Assembly (NCBI GenBank): GCA_902800795.1
Contig: CADCFQ010000017.1
Coordinates: forward strand, 1-55,019
DNA length: 55,019 nt
Reading direction: 5' to 3'
From: an uncultured Ruminococcus sp.
GTDB taxonomy: Bacteria; Bacillota; Clostridia; Oscillospirales; Ruminococcaceae
The notes under the pieces are model-generated. The model was not told the origin of the DNA. It saw only the letters and a list, made by a program, of their open reading frames with translations, and ran no database searches. The position numbers and the translations under genes are program-made. This document shows positions 52,325 to 55,019 of this stretch, in pieces (within the stretch, counting starts at the first letter, position 1; every line of letters begins with the position of its first letter).

Positions 52325-53761
52325 TTATACGTTTATCTCCGCAACGTCATCGGAAACGCCGTTCTCCTCAAGAACAGGCTTTACACAGTTCTCGATAAAC
52401 TCATCCACCTGCTGGGGGCATCTTCCGATAAAGTTTTCGGGCTTCATTATCTCGTCCATCTTTTCCTTTGTCATCCCGAACATAGGCTCTGCAAGGATGA
52501 GGTCGCAAAGGTCATTGTCAAGGCCTTCCTGCTTAACATGAGCTCCTGCGATCATTGAGAGCTGTCTGATCTTTTCGTGAAGCTCCTGACGGTCTCCGCC
52601 GTTTTCAACAGCGTCCATCATAATGTTCTCTGTAGCCATAAAGGGAAGCTCTGCCATAACTCTTCTTCTGATGATCTTCTCGTAGACTACAAGGCCGTTC
52701 TCGGGATCGGTAACATTGAGCATGATATTGAGTATAGCGTCAACGCCCAGGAATGCCTCCGCAACGGAGATCCTCTTGTTGGCAGAATCATCCAGAGTTC
52801 TCTCGAACCACTGGGTTCCGGATGTGAATGCAGGGTTTAGAACATCGCAAATTACGTATCTTGCAAGAGAGCAGATACGCTCATCTCTCATAGGATTGCG
52901 CTTGTAAGCCATAGCGGAAGAGCCGATCTGGTTTTTCTCGAAAGGCTCCTCTATCTCCTTGAAGGATTGGAGAAGTCTGATATCATTTCCAAACTTCATA
53001 GCCGATTGTGCAATAGCTGCAAGAACCTGACAAACGGCAAAATCAACCTTTCTGGAATATGTCTGTCCCGAAACAGGAACCACAGCATCAAAGCCCATTT
53101 CCTCGGCGATAAGTCTTTCAAGCTCTTTGATCTTGTCTGTGTCACCGTGGAAAAGCTCCATAAAGCTTGCCTGTGTGCCTGTTGTTCCCTTTGAACCCAG
53201 GAGCTTTAGCCTCTTCATCTGGAAATCCAGATCCTCAAGGTCCATAAGCAGCTCGTTGCACCACAGTGTAGCTCTCTTGCCGACAGTGGTCAGCTGTGCA
53301 GGCTGAAGGTGAGTATATGCAAGACAGGGCATAGCTTTATACTTATCAGCAAATACAGAAAGCTGTGAAATGACCTTAACAAGCTTTCTTTTAACTACTT
53401 GCATAGCGTCTCTCATGATGATAACGTCAGTGTTGTCGCCGACATAGCAGCTGGTAGCTCCAAGATGGATTATTCCTGCTGCACCGGGGCAGGCATCGCC
53501 GTAGGTATGTACATGAGCCATAACATCATGGCGGAATTTCTTCTCATATTCTGCTGCTTTTTCATAGTCAACATCTTCGATATGTGCTTCAAGCTCATCC
53601 ACCTGAGCCTGGGTAACGGGGAGGCCGAGCTTCATTTCTGCTCTTGCAAGAGCCACCCACAGTTTTCTCCATGTAGTGAATTTCTTGTCTGCCGAGAAGA
53701 TGAACTGCATCTCCTTGCTGGCATAGCGTGTGCAAAACGGGCTTTCGTAGCTGTTTGTCAT
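52325..53761 (-). CDS. purB: Adenylosuccinate lyase
   Basis: 478 residues from ATG 53761, with AAAGGAAAG upstream. A longer in-frame opening runs back across the terminator into the neighbouring gene and is not real. Signature GSSAMAYKRNPMRDE and HLGATSCYVGDN. Acts twice in purine synthesis. First gene of a four-gene unit. Confidence 0.95.
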   Translation of the reverse strand: MTNSYESPFCTRYASKEMQFIFSADKKFTTWRKLWVALARAEMKLGLPVTQAQVDELEAHIEDVDYEKAAEYEKKFRHDVMAHVHTYGDACPGAAGIIHLGATSCYVGDNTDVIIMRDAMQVVKRKLVKVISQLSVFADKYKAMPCLAYTHLQPAQLTTVGKRATLWCNELLMDLEDLDFQMKRLKLLGSKGTTGTQASFMELFHGDTDKIKELERLIAEEMGFDAVVPVSGQTYSRKVDFAVCQVLAAIAQSAMKFGNDIRLLQSFKEIEEPFEKNQIGSSAMAYKRNPMRDERICSLARYVICDVLNPAFTSGTQWFERTLDDSANKRISVAEAFLGVDAILNIMLNVTDPENGLVVYEKIIRRRVMAELPFMATENIMMDAVENGGDRQELHEKIRQLSMIAGAHVKQEGLDNDLCDLILAEPMFGMTKEKMDEIMKPENFIGRCPQQVDEFIENCVKPVLEENGVSDDVAEINV

Positions 53762-53804
53762 AATTATCTTTCCTTTCACTTTCGTTAATAAAACGTATAA
53801 AGTA

Positions 53805-53833
53805 ATTATAGCACATTCCTGTTCCTTTTGCAA
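53805..53833 (-). promoter_or_regulatory. Promoter of the purB operon
   Basis: Minus strand TTGCAA (53833-53828), 17-bp spacer, TATAAT (53810-53805) with TGC extended -10. About 40 nt of leader; no purine riboswitch is visible. Confidence 0.82.
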
Positions 53834-53842
53834 CAAAAAAAG

Positions 53843-53876
53843 CAAAAAAATATCCCCCGTATAAAAACGGGGGATA
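53843..53876 (-). terminator. Terminator of the SPFH gene
   Basis: TATCCCCCGT/ACGGGGGATA stem, 6-nt loop, long T-run on the minus strand; 10 bp after the stop codon. Confidence 0.9.
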
Positions 53877-53885
53877 GAAAGCATA

Positions 53886-55019
53886 TTACTGCTTGTCCTT
53901 GTCGTCGAAAACGTCGCCGCACTGAGGACAGAATTTCGGAGGATTCTTAGGATCATCCGGAACCCAGCCGCACTTGTCGCACTTGTAGAGAGGTGCATCT
54001 GCGGGCTTGGGCTGGCCGCAGTTCTGGCAGAATTTGCCCTGGTTAACTGTACCGCAAGCACAGGTCCAGCCGCCAGCGGAAGCTGCTGGAGCAGGAGCAG
54101 GCTGAGGCTTGCCGCAGTTCTGGCAGAACTTGCCTGTGTTCTGTGTGCCGCACTCGCAGGTCCAAGCGTTAGGATCCTGAGCAGGAGCAGGCTGCTGAGG
54201 CTGCTGGAAGCCGCCCATAGGAGCACCGCCCATCGGCTGCTGGGGAACACCGCCGGGGTTATATCCGGGAGCGCCGCCCTGGTTGCCATAAAGGCCTGCG
54301 GACATCTGAGCGTTCTGGTTGAAGGAGTTTCCGCCGAAGCCCATACCCATAAATCCGGTGAATGCGCCTGCGCTGTTAGATGCAGCTGCTTCACGGGCTC
54401 TGTTAACGGACATAGCATCCATAGCGCCGAGTCTTCCATAACGGTTCGCAGCGTCTGCCTCCTGGAACTGAGCGATCTTCTTCTTGCTCTCCTCATCAAC
54501 GTTGAGCTCTACTGACAGGCTCTTGAGCTGAACGCCCTTGTCCACCCACTTGTCAGTAAGCTTCTGGTTCATGATATCAGCAAGATCGTCAGCATAAGCA
54601 ATGATCTGATCGTAGGGTATCTGCTTCTTTGAAAGCTCAGAGATACAGATGCCGAACTTAGGCTTCATATCAGTCTTGAGCTGGCTCATGAACTCTGCGC
54701 CTTCGCCGGAATCAGAAACGAAGGGCTGGCTGATGTCATGTATATTATTCTCATAGAATGCTACAGGGTCAACGATCTTCAGCTCGAACTCTCCGTGTCC
54801 CTGAGCGTTGAGCGAAAGGTTCATTTCGCCGTCACGGAAAGGAACGTTGCCAAAGCCGATCTTGTTTCCGACCATAGGTCTGAGGTTGATGTAAACAAGA
54901 CGCATTGTGTGCTTTGCCATACCGCCTGCGGTGAAACGGCTTCCGATATCCTTAAGAGAGGGGATGAAGTCCTTGAGTCCGCCGCCGAGAAGCGAAGGAG
55001 CTACGGACGAATCATATCT
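53886..55019 (-). CDS. SPFH/virion-core-type protein with zinc ribbons, 5' end outside window
   Basis: 377 residues visible; the frame stays open to the window edge (RYDSSVAPSLLGGG at the cut), so an N-terminal part is missing. SPFH (band 7) body, then a Gly/Pro/Gln-rich linker, then three zinc-ribbon modules at the C-terminus: two near-identical CXCG-type repeats (WTCECGTQNTGKFCQNCG and its copy) and a longer CDKCG ... CPQCG. Annotated relatives are called virion core or SPFH proteins; function unknown, probably scaffolding. Single gene with its own terminator. Confidence 0.82.
   Translation of the reverse strand, partial: RYDSSVAPSLLGGGLKDFIPSLKDIGSRFTAGGMAKHTMRLVYINLRPMVGNKIGFGNVPFRDGEMNLSLNAQGHGEFELKIVDPVAFYENNIHDISQPFVSDSGEGAEFMSQLKTDMKPKFGICISELSKKQIPYDQIIAYADDLADIMNQKLTDKWVDKGVQLKSLSVELNVDEESKKKIAQFQEADAANRYGRLGAMDAMSVNRAREAAASNSAGAFTGFMGMGFGGNSFNQNAQMSAGLYGNQGGAPGYNPGGVPQQPMGGAPMGGFQQPQQPAPAQDPNAWTCECGTQNTGKFCQNCGKPQPAPAPAASAGGWTCACGTVNQGKFCQNCGQPKPADAPLYKCDKCGWVPDDPKNPPKFCPQCGDVFDDKDKQ

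Noticed and set aside
53762..54499. N-terminal extension giving a 724-residue adenylosuccinate lyase
   Set aside because: The added part crosses a terminator and promoter, is out of frame over the SPFH gene, and has a composition unlike protein; ATG 53761 has a proper ribosome site and the family length.

Overview
The window reads as chromosomal DNA of a low-to-moderate GC Bacillota bacterium, most likely an anaerobic Clostridia/Oscillospiraceae (Ruminococcus-like) gut organism. The grounds are consensus TTGACA/TATAAT promoters, strong Shine-Dalgarno sites, several TTG/GTG starts, type-B dihydroorotate dehydrogenase (PyrD+PyrK), a DnaD/DnaI primosome pair, ECF transporter genes, DUF5711 and CvpA proteins, and an oxygen-sensitive nitrogenase-like cluster. 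The species assignment is inference. I see no rRNA, tRNA, CRISPR array, insertion sequence or prophage.

Region 1 (1-15944) is the most unusual part: a sulfur-acquisition island built around a nitrogenase-like enzyme. Operon A (396-7047) carries an O-acetylhomoserine sulfhydrylase, an SsuABC/TauABC-type importer (lipoprotein, permease, ATPase), a DUF4418 membrane protein and an FtsX/MacB-type ABC pair. A LacI-family regulator follows on its own consensus promoter (7127-8194). Operon B (8534-15944) carries a cystathionine synthase/lyase-type PLP enzyme, a broken cysteine synthase-like gene, a NifX-like protein, a NifB-type radical SAM protein, NifH-, NifD- and NifK-like subunits, and after a terminator a second NifX-like protein. 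Operons A and B each start with three AACGTT-centred palindromes, and in both the last palindrome ends exactly 10 bp before an identical TTGACG -35 box. The two operons therefore look like one regulon, probably that of the LacI-family protein. The content resembles the methylthio-alkane reductase (mar) systems: import an organosulfur compound, cleave its C-S bond reductively, and capture the released thiol on O-acetylhomoserine to make methionine. The substrate is not shown by the sequence.

Region 2 (15945-19356) has a GNAT acetyltransferase, a MetA homoserine acyltransferase (the likely source of O-acetylhomoserine, but with Ser where the family has its catalytic Cys) and MurA. Region 3 (19357-34741) is a long plus-strand housekeeping stretch: NusG-II domain protein, Gx transporter, RuvC-RuvA-RuvB, GlmM, Nudix hydrolase, rRNA methyltransferase, a 53-residue basic protein, EcfA1-EcfA2-EcfT-TruA, DUF5711 protein, CvpA, a ClpE-like ATPase and an acyl-ACP thioesterase. 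It is followed by an intact, separately promoted CysK (34871-35800).

Region 4 (35856-47007) is all minus strand. It holds PyrK-PyrD-lipoprotein, a nucleoside deaminase, an AraC-HTH/GGDEF fusion protein, and a probable eight-gene run ManA, small membrane protein, ROK glucokinase, SPFH-like protein, IlvD, membrane protein, PyrC, PyrF. Region 5 (47264-49261) is the DnaD-DnaI pair. Region 6 (49314-55019, minus) is a PurB-orphan-lipoprotein-MetY operon and a zinc-ribbon SPFH protein that runs off the window edge.
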